Of a DNA stretch of 64,000 nt, positions 18,404 to 26,426 are shown in pieces. Where the stretch lies: assembly GCF_003050925.1 (NCBI RefSeq), contig NZ_QAOV01000001.1, forward strand, positions 555,938-619,937, in the 5' to 3' direction. Each line of letters begins with the position of its first letter. Positions within the stretch are counted from its first letter, which is position 1. A program made the translations under genes and the position numbers. The notes below the pieces were generated by a model. The model was not told where the DNA came from, did no database searches, and saw only the letters and a list, made by a program, of their open reading frames with translations. Source of the DNA: Pseudomonas sp. GV085. GTDB taxonomy: Bacteria; Pseudomonadota; Gammaproteobacteria; Pseudomonadales; Pseudomonadaceae.

Positions 18404-19231
18404 TTGTCTACGGGTAATTTGGATTTCGAACAGTTCCGGGTATTCCTGGAAAAAGCCTGTGGCATTTTGCTCGGTGAAAACAAGCAGTACCTGGTCTCCA
18501 GCCGTCTCAACAAACTGATGGAACAGCAAGGCATCAAGTCTTTGGGTGAGTTGGTTCAGCGCATGCAGACCCAGCCGCGCAGCGGTTTGCGCGAGCAGGT
18601 GGTGGATGCCATGACCACCAACGAAACCCTATGGTTTCGTGACACCTACCCGTTTGAAGTCCTGAAGAACAAGGTGCTGCCCGAAGCGATCAAGGCCAGT
18701 CCCGGCCAGCGTCTGCGCATCTGGTCGGCGGCGTGCTCGTCGGGCCAGGAACCCTATTCGCTGTCGATGTCCATCGACGAGTTCGAGCGGGTCAACATGG
18801 GCCAGTTGCGCATGGGCGTGCAGATCGTTGCCACCGACCTGTCCGGCACCATGCTGAACAACTGCAAGACCGGCGAGTACGACAGCCTGGCCATCGGCCG
18901 CGGTCTGTCGCCCGAGCGTCTGCAGCGTTATTTCGACCCGAAAGGGCCGGGACGCTGGGCGATCAAGGCGCCGATCAAGAGCCGCGTGGAATTCCGCTCC
19001 TTCAACCTGCTGGACAGCTACGCGAGCCTGGGCAAGTTCGACATCGTGTTCTGCCGCAACGTGTTGATCTACTTCTCCGCCGAGGTGAAGAAGGACATCC
19101 TGTTGCGCATCCACAGCACGTTGAAGCGGGGCGGTTACCTGTTCCTCGGTGCTTCCGAAGCGCTGAACGGGTTGCCGGATCATTACCAGATGGTCCAGTG
19201 CAGTCCGGGGATCATTTACCAGGCGAAGTGA
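18404..19231 (+). CDS. cheR: Chemoreceptor methyltransferase CheR
   Basis: The 275-residue protein has the CheR N-terminal helical domain (about 8-60) and SAM-dependent methyltransferase domain (about 75-270; WSAACSSGQEPYSLSM, TNETLWFRD, FCRNVLIYF). It methylates glutamates of chemoreceptors. The start is TTG at 18404 with GAGG eight bases upstream; no ATG lies near, and family N-termini (STGNLDFEQFR) fit. It forms an operon with cheV. Confidence 0.95.
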   Translation: MSTGNLDFEQFRVFLEKACGILLGENKQYLVSSRLNKLMEQQGIKSLGELVQRMQTQPRSGLREQVVDAMTTNETLWFRDTYPFEVLKNKVLPEAIKASPGQRLRIWSAACSSGQEPYSLSMSIDEFERVNMGQLRMGVQIVATDLSGTMLNNCKTGEYDSLAIGRGLSPERLQRYFDPKGPGRWAIKAPIKSRVEFRSFNLLDSYASLGKFDIVFCRNVLIYFSAEVKKDILLRIHSTLKRGGYLFLGASEALNGLPDHYQMVQCSPGIIYQAK

Positions 19232-19300
19232 TGCAAAAGCGCCCGGCATAAAAACGGGAGCCCTTCGGGGCTCCTTTTTTATGCCGGGCGCTTTTGCATC
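19230..19300. terminator. Terminator with nested inverted repeats after cheR
   Basis: An inner hairpin (GGAGCCC-TTCG-GGGCTCC, 19257-19274) with T-run lies inside a perfect 25-bp outer inverted repeat (19230-19254 with 19276-19300). The outer left arm starts at the last bases of cheR. Confidence 0.9.
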
Positions 19301-19303
19301 ACG

Positions 19304-19386
19304 GTAGGAGCTGCCGCAGGCTGCGATCTTTTGACTTTGCTTTTGAAGATCAAGATCAAAAGATCGCAGCCTTCGGCAGCTCCTAC
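19304..19386. repeat. REP-type inverted repeat pair, AGGAGCTGCC family
   Basis: GTAGGAGCTGCC at the left and its complement GGCAGCTCCTAC at the right bound an imperfect palindrome whose inner arms also pair (GCGATCTTTTG / CAAAAGATCGC). Confidence 0.85.
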
Positions 19387-19482
19387 AGGGGGGGCGTGTT
19401 GCGTAGGACAAGCGGCAGAAAAGCGGCATGCGGCGGAAAACCGTTGCCGCTTTTCTGGCATTGCCGCGTTGCCATGGCCGGC

Positions 19483-19507
19483 AAAGCCCCGGTTTCCGGG
19501 CTTTTTT
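19483..19507 (+). terminator. Hairpin with T-run just before the flgB promoter
   Basis: AAAGCCC (19483-19489) pairs with GGGCTTT (19498-19504), followed by T. It lies five bases before the sigma-54 site and would block read-through into flgB. Confidence 0.7.
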
Positions 19508-19511
19508 GAAT

Positions 19512-19526
19512 TGGCATGGGGCTTGC
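19512..19526 (+). promoter_or_regulatory. Sigma-54 promoter of flgBCDE
   Basis: TGGCATGGGGCTTGC has the invariant GG and GC 12 bases apart (19513-14 and 19525-26) and closely matches TGGCACG-N4-TTGC. In Pseudomonas these genes depend on RpoN with FleQ or FleR. Confidence 0.88.
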
Positions 19527-19571
19527 TAAGTTGATCCTACGAAAAATCAGGTCACCCGAAGGTTTCCCGAC

Positions 19572-19979
19572 ATGAGCATCAGCTTCGATAAAGCGCTCGG
19601 TATCCACGAACAGGCCCTGGGCTTCCGCGCCCAGCGTGCCGAAGTCCTGGCCAACAACATCGCCAACGCCGATACCCCGAACTACAAGGCTCGGGACCTG
19701 GACTTCTCGAAAGTGCTCGCTGAGCAGAACGAGAAAACCAGGAACGGCACCTTCGCCTTGAACATGACCAACAGCCGTCACATCGAAGCTGAAGGCCTGG
19801 GCAATGGCGACGAGTCGTTGCTGTATCGCACGCCGATGCAACCGTCGATCGACCAGAACACCGTGGACGCCCAACTGGAACAGTCGAACTACGCGCAAAA
19901 CGCGATCGGCTTCCAGGCCAGCTTCACCCTGATCAACAGCAAATTCAAAGGGCTGGTGTCAGCCCTGCGCGGAGAGTAA
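19572..19979 (+). CDS. flgB: Flagellar proximal rod protein FlgB
   Basis: The 135-residue protein has the rod-family motif RAEVLANNIANADTPNYKARDLDF near the N-terminus (split here only by reading; residues about 21-44) and a C-terminal helix (QSNYAQNAIGFQASFTLINS). It is part of the proximal rod linking MS ring to distal rod. It is first in flgBCDE, 45 bp after a sigma-54 promoter; flgC follows after 3 bp. Confidence 0.96.
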   Translation: MSISFDKALGIHEQALGFRAQRAEVLANNIANADTPNYKARDLDFSKVLAEQNEKTRNGTFALNMTNSRHIEAEGLGNGDESLLYRTPMQPSIDQNTVDAQLEQSNYAQNAIGFQASFTLINSKFKGLVSALRGE

Positions 19980-19982
19980 GCC

Positions 19983-20426
19983 ATGTCTCTATCCAGTGTT
20001 TTCAACATTGCCGGTAGCGGCATGAGTGCCCAGACCACACGTTTGAACACCGTCGCTTCGAACATCGCCAACGCCGAGACGGTTTCGTCGAGCATCGACC
20101 AGACCTACCGCGCGCGTCACCCGGTATTTGCCACCATGTTCCAGGGCGGCCAGAGCGGCGGCAGCGACTCGCTGTTCCAGAGCCAGGATGCCGCCGGTCA
20201 AGGCGTGCAGGTGCTGGGTGTGGTCGAAGACCAGAGCAACCTCGAGGCGCGCTATGAGCCGAACCATCCGGCGGCCGATGCCAAGGGCTACGTCTACTAC
20301 CCGAACGTCAACGTGGTGGAAGAAATGGCCGACATGATTTCCGCGAGCCGTTCGTTCCAGACCAACGCCGAAATGATGAACACCGCCAAAACCATGATGC
20401 AGAAGGTCCTGACCCTCGGTCAGTGA
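19983..20426 (+). CDS. flgC: Flagellar basal-body rod protein FlgC
   Basis: The 147-residue protein has the rod N-terminal motif (TRLNTVASNIANAET) and the conserved C-terminus VEEMADMISASRSFQTNAEMM. It assembles in the proximal rod with FlgB and FlgF. It is three bases after flgB and 15 before flgD. Confidence 0.96.
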   Translation: MSLSSVFNIAGSGMSAQTTRLNTVASNIANAETVSSSIDQTYRARHPVFATMFQGGQSGGSDSLFQSQDAAGQGVQVLGVVEDQSNLEARYEPNHPAADAKGYVYYPNVNVVEEMADMISASRSFQTNAEMMNTAKTMMQKVLTLGQ

Positions 20427-20441
20427 TAAGGGACGACTCAG

Positions 20442-21164
20442 ATGAGTGTTACCGATTCCACCAGCGGTTTGAGCCTCAACGACATCCTGGCCAATTCCTC
20501 GATCAAGACCAACACCACGACTGACGGCCTCGCGTCGGCAACCGGCAGCGCCACGGGCAACCAGGCCCTGGGCAAGGATGCGTTCCTGCAGTTGCTGGTG
20601 ACCCAGCTGAAAAACCAGAACCCGCTGGAGCCCCAGGACAACGGCGCGTTCGTGGCCCAGCTGGCGCAGTTCAGCAGCCTGGAAGGCATCACCACGCTCA
20701 ACAACACCGTGAGCGGCCTGGCCAGCAACTACAACTCGTCCCAGGCCTTGCAGGCATCGTCGCTGGTGGGCCGTTCGGTCATCGCGCCGGGCGACAAGGC
20801 GGTGGTCGACACCACCAAGAGCCTCAGTGGCACGGTGGTCGTGCCGTCTTCGGTGGCGTCCGCCACCCTGAAGATCACCGACGCAGCCGGCAAGACCGTG
20901 CGCACCATCGACCTCGGTTCGCAGAAGGCCGGCAATGCCAGCTTCATCTGGGATGGCAAGAACGATGCGGGTGAGACGGTACCCGCGGGCACCTATACCT
21001 TCGGTGCCACGAGCACGATCGATGGCCAGTCCGTCGCGTTGATCACCAACCTGCCCGCGACCGTCAACAGCGTGACCATCAGCCAGACCGGCGGTGAGTT
21101 GATGCTCAACCTGGCCGGGCTGGGCAGCGTTGCCCTGTCCAAAGTTCAAACCATTGGTATGTAG
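20442..21164 (+). CDS. flgD: Flagellar hook cap / scaffold protein FlgD
   Basis: The 240-residue protein has the FlgD N-terminal segment (about 35-85; LGKDAFLQLLVTQLKNQNPLEP, AQLAQFSSLEGI) and a C-terminal FLG-D/Tudor-like domain with the FlgD Ig-like module (about 105-230). It caps the growing hook and is discarded on completion. Confidence 0.95.
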   Translation: MSVTDSTSGLSLNDILANSSIKTNTTTDGLASATGSATGNQALGKDAFLQLLVTQLKNQNPLEPQDNGAFVAQLAQFSSLEGITTLNNTVSGLASNYNSSQALQASSLVGRSVIAPGDKAVVDTTKSLSGTVVVPSSVASATLKITDAAGKTVRTIDLGSQKAGNASFIWDGKNDAGETVPAGTYTFGATSTIDGQSVALITNLPATVNSVTISQTGGELMLNLAGLGSVALSKVQTIGM

Positions 21165-21195
21165 AGCCGACTAACACGGCACAAAGGAGTGGATG

Positions 21196-22527
21196 ATGTC
21201 TTTCAATATCGGCCTTAGCGGTCTCTATGCAGCCAATAAACAACTGGACGTGACCGGCAACAACATCGCCAACGTCGCGACCACCGGTTTCAAATCGTCA
21301 CGTGCAGAATTCGAAGACGTGTACTCGGCGACCCGCTTGGGCACCGGCAGCAAGACCGTCGGCAATGGCGTGCGCTTGTCCAACGTTTCCCAGCAGTTCG
21401 GCCAGGGTGACATAAGCAACACCGGTAACGTGCTCGACATGGGTATCCAGGGCAATGGTTTCTTCGTCCTGAGCAACAACGGTTCGCTGACCTACAGCCG
21501 TGCCGGTACATTCAAGACCGACAAGGAAGGCTACGTCACCAACAGCGACGGTACGGCCCGCCTGCAAGGTTACGGTGTGGACTCCAACGGCAAGATCGTC
21601 AATGGCGTGCTGACCGACCTGCGGATCGACACCTCCAACCTGGCACCGAAATCCACCAGCACCGTGTCGTCGACGATCAACCTGAACTCCACCTCGGCGG
21701 TGATCGACCAGACGGTTGCGGCGAACAAGTTCGACCCGTCCAAGACCGAGACCTTTACCAAATCGTTCAGCACCCCGATCTTCGATACCCAGGGTAACCA
21801 GCACACCATGGATCAATACATGGTCAAGACTGGAGCGAACACGTGGGACACCTACACGCTGATCGATGGTCGCAACCCGGATGGCAGTGATCCTACCGTT
21901 ACCGCTCCGGTTGCTTCGACCATGTCGTTCGATTCCACCGGCAAACTGACTTCGGTCAGCACGCCGGTAACGCCGCCAACCACGCCACCGACTTCGGTGA
22001 TCAGCAGTGACCTGAAAATCACCAATTGGACCCCGGGCAGTGTCACCAATGGCGTCTGGACAGCCAACGGCGCCGCAGCCGATCCGGCCGGATTGACCAT
22101 CGCCATGGCCAGCACCACCCAGTTCAACGCCGACACCGCGCGTTCGATTCCGGCACAGAACGGTTACGCCACTGGCCAGATCACCAACCTGACCATCGAC
22201 GGCAGCGGTGTGTTGCTGGCCAACTTCAGCAACAACCAGACCAAGCCGATCGGCCAGATCTCCCTGGCCAGCTTCACCAACGAACAAGGCCTGCAGCCGG
22301 TAGGCGGCACCAGCTGGAAAGAAACCTACGCGTCGGGCATCCCGGGCTACGATGCGCCGGAGACCGGCACCCTGGGTTCAGTCGTTTCCAACTCCCTGGA
22401 GGAGTCCAACGTCAACCTGACCAACGAGCTGGTCGACCTGATCAAGGCGCAGAGCAACTACCAGGCGAACGCCAAGACCATCTCCACCCAGAGCACCATC
22501 ATGCAGACCATCATTCAGATGGCTTGA
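21196..22527 (+). CDS. flgE: Flagellar hook protein FlgE
   Basis: The 443-residue protein has the hook/rod N-terminus MSFNIGLSGLYAANKQLDVT and C-terminus ending in SNYQANAKTISTQSTIMQTI, with a variable central domain (about 150-340). Two adjacent ATGs are possible; the second is chosen because it lies six bases after AAGGAG and matches family N-termini. It is the last gene of this flg unit in the window and is followed by a terminator. Confidence 0.96.
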   Translation: MSFNIGLSGLYAANKQLDVTGNNIANVATTGFKSSRAEFEDVYSATRLGTGSKTVGNGVRLSNVSQQFGQGDISNTGNVLDMGIQGNGFFVLSNNGSLTYSRAGTFKTDKEGYVTNSDGTARLQGYGVDSNGKIVNGVLTDLRIDTSNLAPKSTSTVSSTINLNSTSAVIDQTVAANKFDPSKTETFTKSFSTPIFDTQGNQHTMDQYMVKTGANTWDTYTLIDGRNPDGSDPTVTAPVASTMSFDSTGKLTSVSTPVTPPTTPPTSVISSDLKITNWTPGSVTNGVWTANGAAADPAGLTIAMASTTQFNADTARSIPAQNGYATGQITNLTIDGSGVLLANFSNNQTKPIGQISLASFTNEQGLQPVGGTSWKETYASGIPGYDAPETGTLGSVVSNSLEESNVNLTNELVDLIKAQSNYQANAKTISTQSTIMQTIIQMA

Positions 22528-22549
22528 TGCTCGATTGTGCTGTGCAAGG

Positions 22550-22576
22550 AGCCCCTCATCAGAGGGGCTTTTTTTT
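22550..22576 (+). terminator. Terminator of flgBCDE
   Basis: AGCCCCTC-ATCA-GAGGGGCT (22550-22569) is followed by a run of T, 23 bp after the flgE stop. Confidence 0.93.
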
Positions 22577-22593
22577 GTGTGGGTGGCGAAAAC

Positions 22594-22709
22594 CTGTAGG
22601 AGCGAGCTTGCTCGCGATGGTCGTCAACGATAACGCGCGTTGTCTGGATACACGCGGCGCCCTCAAGACCATCGTCGGATCGCCGCCCGGAGCAAGCTCG
22701 CTCCTACAG
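22594..22709. repeat. REPIN-like pair of REP sequences
   Basis: CTGTAGGAGCGAGCTTGCTCGCGA at the left end (22594 on, described as two halves CTGTAGGAG and CGAGCTTGCTCGCGA) is mirrored by a REP in opposite orientation ending CTCGCTCCTACAG. It sits between two terminators. Confidence 0.88.
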
Positions 22710-22721
22710 ACAGGCAAAAGA

Positions 22722-22756
22722 AAACCCCCGACCCGCCAGAGGCTGATCGGGGGTTT
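22722..22756 (-). terminator. Terminator of nrdA
   Basis: AAACCCCCGA (22722-22731) pairs with TCGGGGGTTT (22747-22756); on the minus strand it is followed by TTTTCTTTT. Confidence 0.9.
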
Positions 22757-22790
22757 CGGGTAAGCGCCTTTCGGTGCTTACGGGCTCAGC

Positions 22791-25685
22791 TTATTGGCAA
22801 GCTTCGCAATCCGGCTCGTCGATGGCGCAAGCCTTCGGCACTGGAGCAGGACCGGCAGGCGCTGCCAGGACCGAGTCGTCACCGTGGTTGCCGCCGCTGG
22901 AAACAGCGTTCAGCTTGCCGGTGTTGATGGTCGACTTCTCGGTGCTGGTCGCGGCCAGGGCACGGAGGTAGTAAGTGGTTTTCAGGCCACGGTACCAGGC
23001 CATGCGGTAGGTCACGTCAAGCTTCTTGCCCGAAGCGCCAGCGATGTACAGGTTCAGCGACTGAGCCTGGTCGATCCACTTCTGACGACGGCTGGCCGCG
23101 TCGACGATCCACTTGGTGTCCACTTCGAACGCGGTCGCGTAGAGCTCTTTGAGTTCTTGCGGGATGCGCTCGATCTGCTGCACCGAACCGTCGTAGTACT
23201 TCAGGTCGTTGATCATGACCGAATCCCACAGACCGCGAGCCTTCAGGTCGCGAACCAGGTACGGGTTGATCACGGTGAATTCGCCCGACAGGTTCGATTT
23301 CACATAGAGGTTCTGGTAGGTCGGTTCGATCGACTGCGAAACGCCAGTGATGTTGGCAATGGTCGCGGTCGGTGCGATGGCCATGATGTTCGAGTTACGA
23401 ATGCCTTTCTGTACACGGGCGCGAACCGGTGCCCAGTCCAGGGATTCGTTCAGGTCGACATCGATGTACTTCTGGCCACGGGCCTCGATCAGGATCTGTT
23501 GCGAATCCAGCGGCAGGATGCCTTTGGACCACAGCGAACCCTGGAACGTCTCGTACGAACCGCGCTCGTCGGCCAGGTCGCAGGACGCCTGGATCGCGTA
23601 GTAGCTGACCGCTTCCATCGACTTGTCGGCGAACTCGACGGCAGCGTCGGAACCGTAAGGGATGTGCTGCAGGTACAAAGCGTCCTGGAAGCCCATGATG
23701 CCCAAACCGACCGGACGGTGCTTGAAGTTGGAGTTCTTCGCTTGCGGCACCGAGTAGTAGTTGATGTCGATCACGTTATCGAGCATGCGCACGGCGGTGT
23801 TCACGGTGCGTTGCAGCTTGGTGGTGTCCAGCTTGCCGTCGACGATGTGGTTCGGCAGGTTGATCGAGCCCAGGTTGCAAACGGCGATCTCGTCCTTGTT
23901 GGTGTTCAAGGTGATCTCGGTGCACAGGTTCGAGCTGTGGACCACGCCGACGTGCTGCTGCGGGCTGCGCAGGTTGCACGGGTCCTTGAAGGTCAGCCAT
24001 GGGTGGCCGGTTTCGAACAGCATGGACAGCATCTTGCGCCACAGGTCTTTGGCCTGGATGGTCTTGAACAGCTTGACCTTGCCCGGGTACTCGGTCAGGG
24101 CTTCGTAGTACTCGTAGCGCTCTTCGAAGGCCTTGCCGGTCAGGTCGTGCAGGTCCGGTACTTCGGACGGCGAGAACAGGGTCCACTTGCCGTCATCGAA
24201 GACGCGCTTCATGAACAGGTCCGGGATCCAGTTGGCGGTGTTCATGTCGTGGGTACGACGACGGTCATCACCGGTGTTCTTGCGCAGCTCGATGAACTCT
24301 TCGATGTCCATGTGCCAGGTTTCCAGGTAGGCACAGACTGCGCCTTTGCGCTTGCCGCCCTGGTTAACCGCTACGGCGGTGTCGTTCACTACTTTCAGGA
24401 ACGGCACGACGCCCTGGGATTTGCCGTTGGTGCCCTTGATGTACGAACCCAGCGCACGCACCGGCGTCCAGTCGTTGCCCAGGCCGCCAGCGAATTTCGA
24501 CAGCATGGCGTTGTCGTGGATGGCGCCGTAGATGCCCGACAGGTCATCCGGAACGGTGGTCAGGTAGCAGCTCGACAGCTGCGGACGCAGGGTGCCGGCG
24601 TTGAACAGGGTCGGGGTCGAAGCCATGTAGTCGAAGGACGACAGCAGGTTGTAGAACTCGATCGCGCGGTCTTCTTTGTGCTTCTCTTCGATTGCCAGGC
24701 CCATGGCCACGCGCATGAAGAAGATCTGCGGCAGTTCGAAACGCACGCCATCCTTGTGGATGAAGTAACGGTCGTACAGGGTCTGCAGGCCCAGGTAGGT
24801 GAATTGCTGGTCGCGCTCGTGGTTGATCGCCTTGCCCAGTTTTTCCAGGTCGAAGGTGGCCAGCACAGGGTTCAGCAGTTCGAACTCGATACCTTTGGCG
24901 ATGTAGGCCGGCAGCGCCTTGGCGTACAGGTCGACCATTTCGTGGTGGGTGGCGCTTTCGGCGACGCCGAGGAAGCCCAGGCCTTCGCCGCGCAAGGTGT
25001 CCATCAGCAGGCGCGCGGTCACGAACGAGTAGTTCGGCTCGCGTTCAACCAGGGTACGGGCAGTCATCACCAGGGCGGTGTTGACGTCGTTCAGGGCTAC
25101 GCCGTCGTACAGGTTCTTCAGGGTTTCGCGCTGGATCAGATCGCCGTCGACTTCTTCCAGGCCTTCGCACGCTTCGGTGACGATGGTGTTCAGGCGGCCC
25201 ATGTCCAGCGGCGCCAGGCTGCCGTCGGCACGGGTGATGCGGATCGACGGGTGAGCGTTGACCGCTTCTTCGGCCGGTGCGTGGGCAGCGCGTTCTTTCG
25301 AACGACCGTCACGGTAGATCACGTAGTCGCGGGCCACTTTCTGCTCGCCGGCACGCATCAGGGCCAGTTCGACCTGGTCCTGGATTTCTTCGATGTGGAT
25401 GGTGCCGCCCGAAGGCATGCGACGCTTGAAGGTCGCGGTGACCTGTTCGGTCAGGCGGGCAACGGTGTCGTGGATTCGCGACGAGGCAGCAGCGGTGCCG
25501 CCTTCAACTGCGAGGAACGCTTTGGTGATGGCGACGGTGATTTTGTCATCGGTGTAGGGAACGACAGTGCCGTTACGCTTGATCACGCGCAGTTGGCCAG
25601 GCGCGGTGGCGGACAGATCCGAATTCGAATCAGCGGCCTGCGGCAAGGTGCCCTGCGGGTTCTCGCGAGTTGTGTCGGTTTGCAT
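22791..25685 (-). CDS. nrdA: Ribonucleoside-diphosphate reductase class Ia, large subunit
   Basis: The 964-residue protein makes deoxyribonucleotides from ribonucleoside diphosphates with its partner NrdB. It has an N-terminal ATP-cone (about 30-120; VIKRNGTVVPYTDDKI), a second cone-like segment (about 130-225; ITRADGSLAPLDMGRLNTIV), and the catalytic alpha domain, including the NLCTEI and PTATIANITGVSQSIEPTY segments and the redox-active tail DCEACQ. Two cones match the Pseudomonas NrdA class. The ATG at 25685 has GGAG ten bases upstream. nrdB is not adjacent on either side. Regulation seems elaborate (see the upstream region). Confidence 0.96.
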   Translation of the reverse strand: MQTDTTRENPQGTLPQAADSNSDLSATAPGQLRVIKRNGTVVPYTDDKITVAITKAFLAVEGGTAAASSRIHDTVARLTEQVTATFKRRMPSGGTIHIEEIQDQVELALMRAGEQKVARDYVIYRDGRSKERAAHAPAEEAVNAHPSIRITRADGSLAPLDMGRLNTIVTEACEGLEEVDGDLIQRETLKNLYDGVALNDVNTALVMTARTLVEREPNYSFVTARLLMDTLRGEGLGFLGVAESATHHEMVDLYAKALPAYIAKGIEFELLNPVLATFDLEKLGKAINHERDQQFTYLGLQTLYDRYFIHKDGVRFELPQIFFMRVAMGLAIEEKHKEDRAIEFYNLLSSFDYMASTPTLFNAGTLRPQLSSCYLTTVPDDLSGIYGAIHDNAMLSKFAGGLGNDWTPVRALGSYIKGTNGKSQGVVPFLKVVNDTAVAVNQGGKRKGAVCAYLETWHMDIEEFIELRKNTGDDRRRTHDMNTANWIPDLFMKRVFDDGKWTLFSPSEVPDLHDLTGKAFEERYEYYEALTEYPGKVKLFKTIQAKDLWRKMLSMLFETGHPWLTFKDPCNLRSPQQHVGVVHSSNLCTEITLNTNKDEIAVCNLGSINLPNHIVDGKLDTTKLQRTVNTAVRMLDNVIDINYYSVPQAKNSNFKHRPVGLGIMGFQDALYLQHIPYGSDAAVEFADKSMEAVSYYAIQASCDLADERGSYETFQGSLWSKGILPLDSQQILIEARGQKYIDVDLNESLDWAPVRARVQKGIRNSNIMAIAPTATIANITGVSQSIEPTYQNLYVKSNLSGEFTVINPYLVRDLKARGLWDSVMINDLKYYDGSVQQIERIPQELKELYATAFEVDTKWIVDAASRRQKWIDQAQSLNLYIAGASGKKLDVTYRMAWYRGLKTTYYLRALAATSTEKSTINTGKLNAVSSGGNHGDDSVLAAPAGPAPVPKACAIDEPDCEACQ

Positions 25686-26047
25686 GGGGGAGTGTCTCCA
25701 CATTCTCTATGTTTGTTTGGGCACCATCACGGTGCCCACCGTTCCGTCCTGAAGCACTACAACCGGCGAGTGCCGGGCATAACGACTTCGGGACAGTAGG
25801 AAGGGGGCTTTATCGGGCGCCGCTTCCATGCCGAAGTCTTTGGTCTCACGCCTTGGGCCTGAAACCTTGGTCCATTGCAGGTGACAGTTGGAACTGCAAC
25901 ACCCGTACCGTTTTCACCACTCGGGGCCGAAATACAGTAGCCATCCGCATGCGCGGTTTGGTCTTTCGAAAATACGTATGGTTCAACCGGACAGAGGCAA
26001 TAAAAGCGCTTGAAATTGGTGTCTGGTTTGTGTTTGGTTTTTTAGCG

Positions 26048-26071
26048 AAAAACCCTACATCTAGGGTTTTT
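26048..26071. promoter_or_regulatory. NrdR-like palindrome upstream of nrdA
   Basis: Ten-base arms AAAAACCCTA and TAGGGTTTTT flank CATC. The core CTACATCTAG fits the NrdR box pattern CTANATNTAG. Only one clear box is seen; NrdR sites usually come in pairs. Confidence 0.6.
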
Positions 26072-26086
26072 TTAGCGCCGGGCTAC

Positions 26087-26116
26087 AAGATAATGCGTTT
26101 TGGGGGGCGATTGCAA
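26087..26116 (-). promoter_or_regulatory. Putative sigma-70 promoter of nrdA
   Basis: On the minus strand TTGCAA is followed after 18 bases by TATCTT. The NrdR-like palindrome lies just downstream and the DnaA box just upstream, which supports the assignment. Confidence 0.5.
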
Positions 26117-26125
26117 CGTACTGCC

Positions 26126-26146
26126 TGTGGATAAACCTGTGCGTAA
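26126..26146. promoter_or_regulatory. DnaA box (perfect) with a second weak box
   Basis: TGTGGATAA (26126-26134) is the exact complement of the DnaA consensus TTATCCACA. TGTGCGTAA (26138-26146), two mismatches, follows in the same orientation with a 12-bp period. In E. coli nrdAB is a known DnaA target. Confidence 0.75.
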
Positions 26147-26426
26147 ATTGTGTGTGAAAGAGGGAACCGGCGTGTAGGCCGCGACCTTGCTGGACCGGAC
26201 CTTTTTTCAGCATTTTTCAATGATCGAAAATGCTTCGGCGGATTTTTAAGGGCGCGAACCCTATCACAAAAAACCGCGTCCTCCGAACGCATTTACCCGC
26301 TTGTGTTCTCGACGGGCGGCGTTTATACAATCGGCCCAGCGTGTATACATATTTGTCCCCCCGAATCATCACAAAAAGACGGGCGGATCCTTCCTTATGA
26401 GTGTTTCTGGCAAGTAGAGGTCACCC

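Larger units (their letters stand above)
25686..26426. other. Long control region between nrdA and a two-component operon
   Basis: The 741-bp gap contains, reading toward nrdA, a perfect DnaA box, a putative promoter, an NrdR-like palindrome and about 380 nt of probable leader. A hairpin GGGCACC-ATCAC-GGTGCCC (25719-25737) lies 34 bases before the nrdA start, and TTGCAG/CTGCAA arms pair further upstream in the leader. On the other side, GCATTTT and AAAATGC form a hairpin around 26210-26233. No extra ORF with a ribosome-binding site was seen. Confidence 0.6.

Noticed and set aside
22794..25799. A 1001-codon open frame antisense to nrdA
   Set aside because: nrdA is unmistakable on the other strand; the antisense frame is a by-product of GC-rich third positions.
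25740..25880. Possible cobalamin riboswitch in the nrdA leader
   Set aside because: A few short motifs looked similar to the B12 box, but the conserved core and order of elements do not fit.
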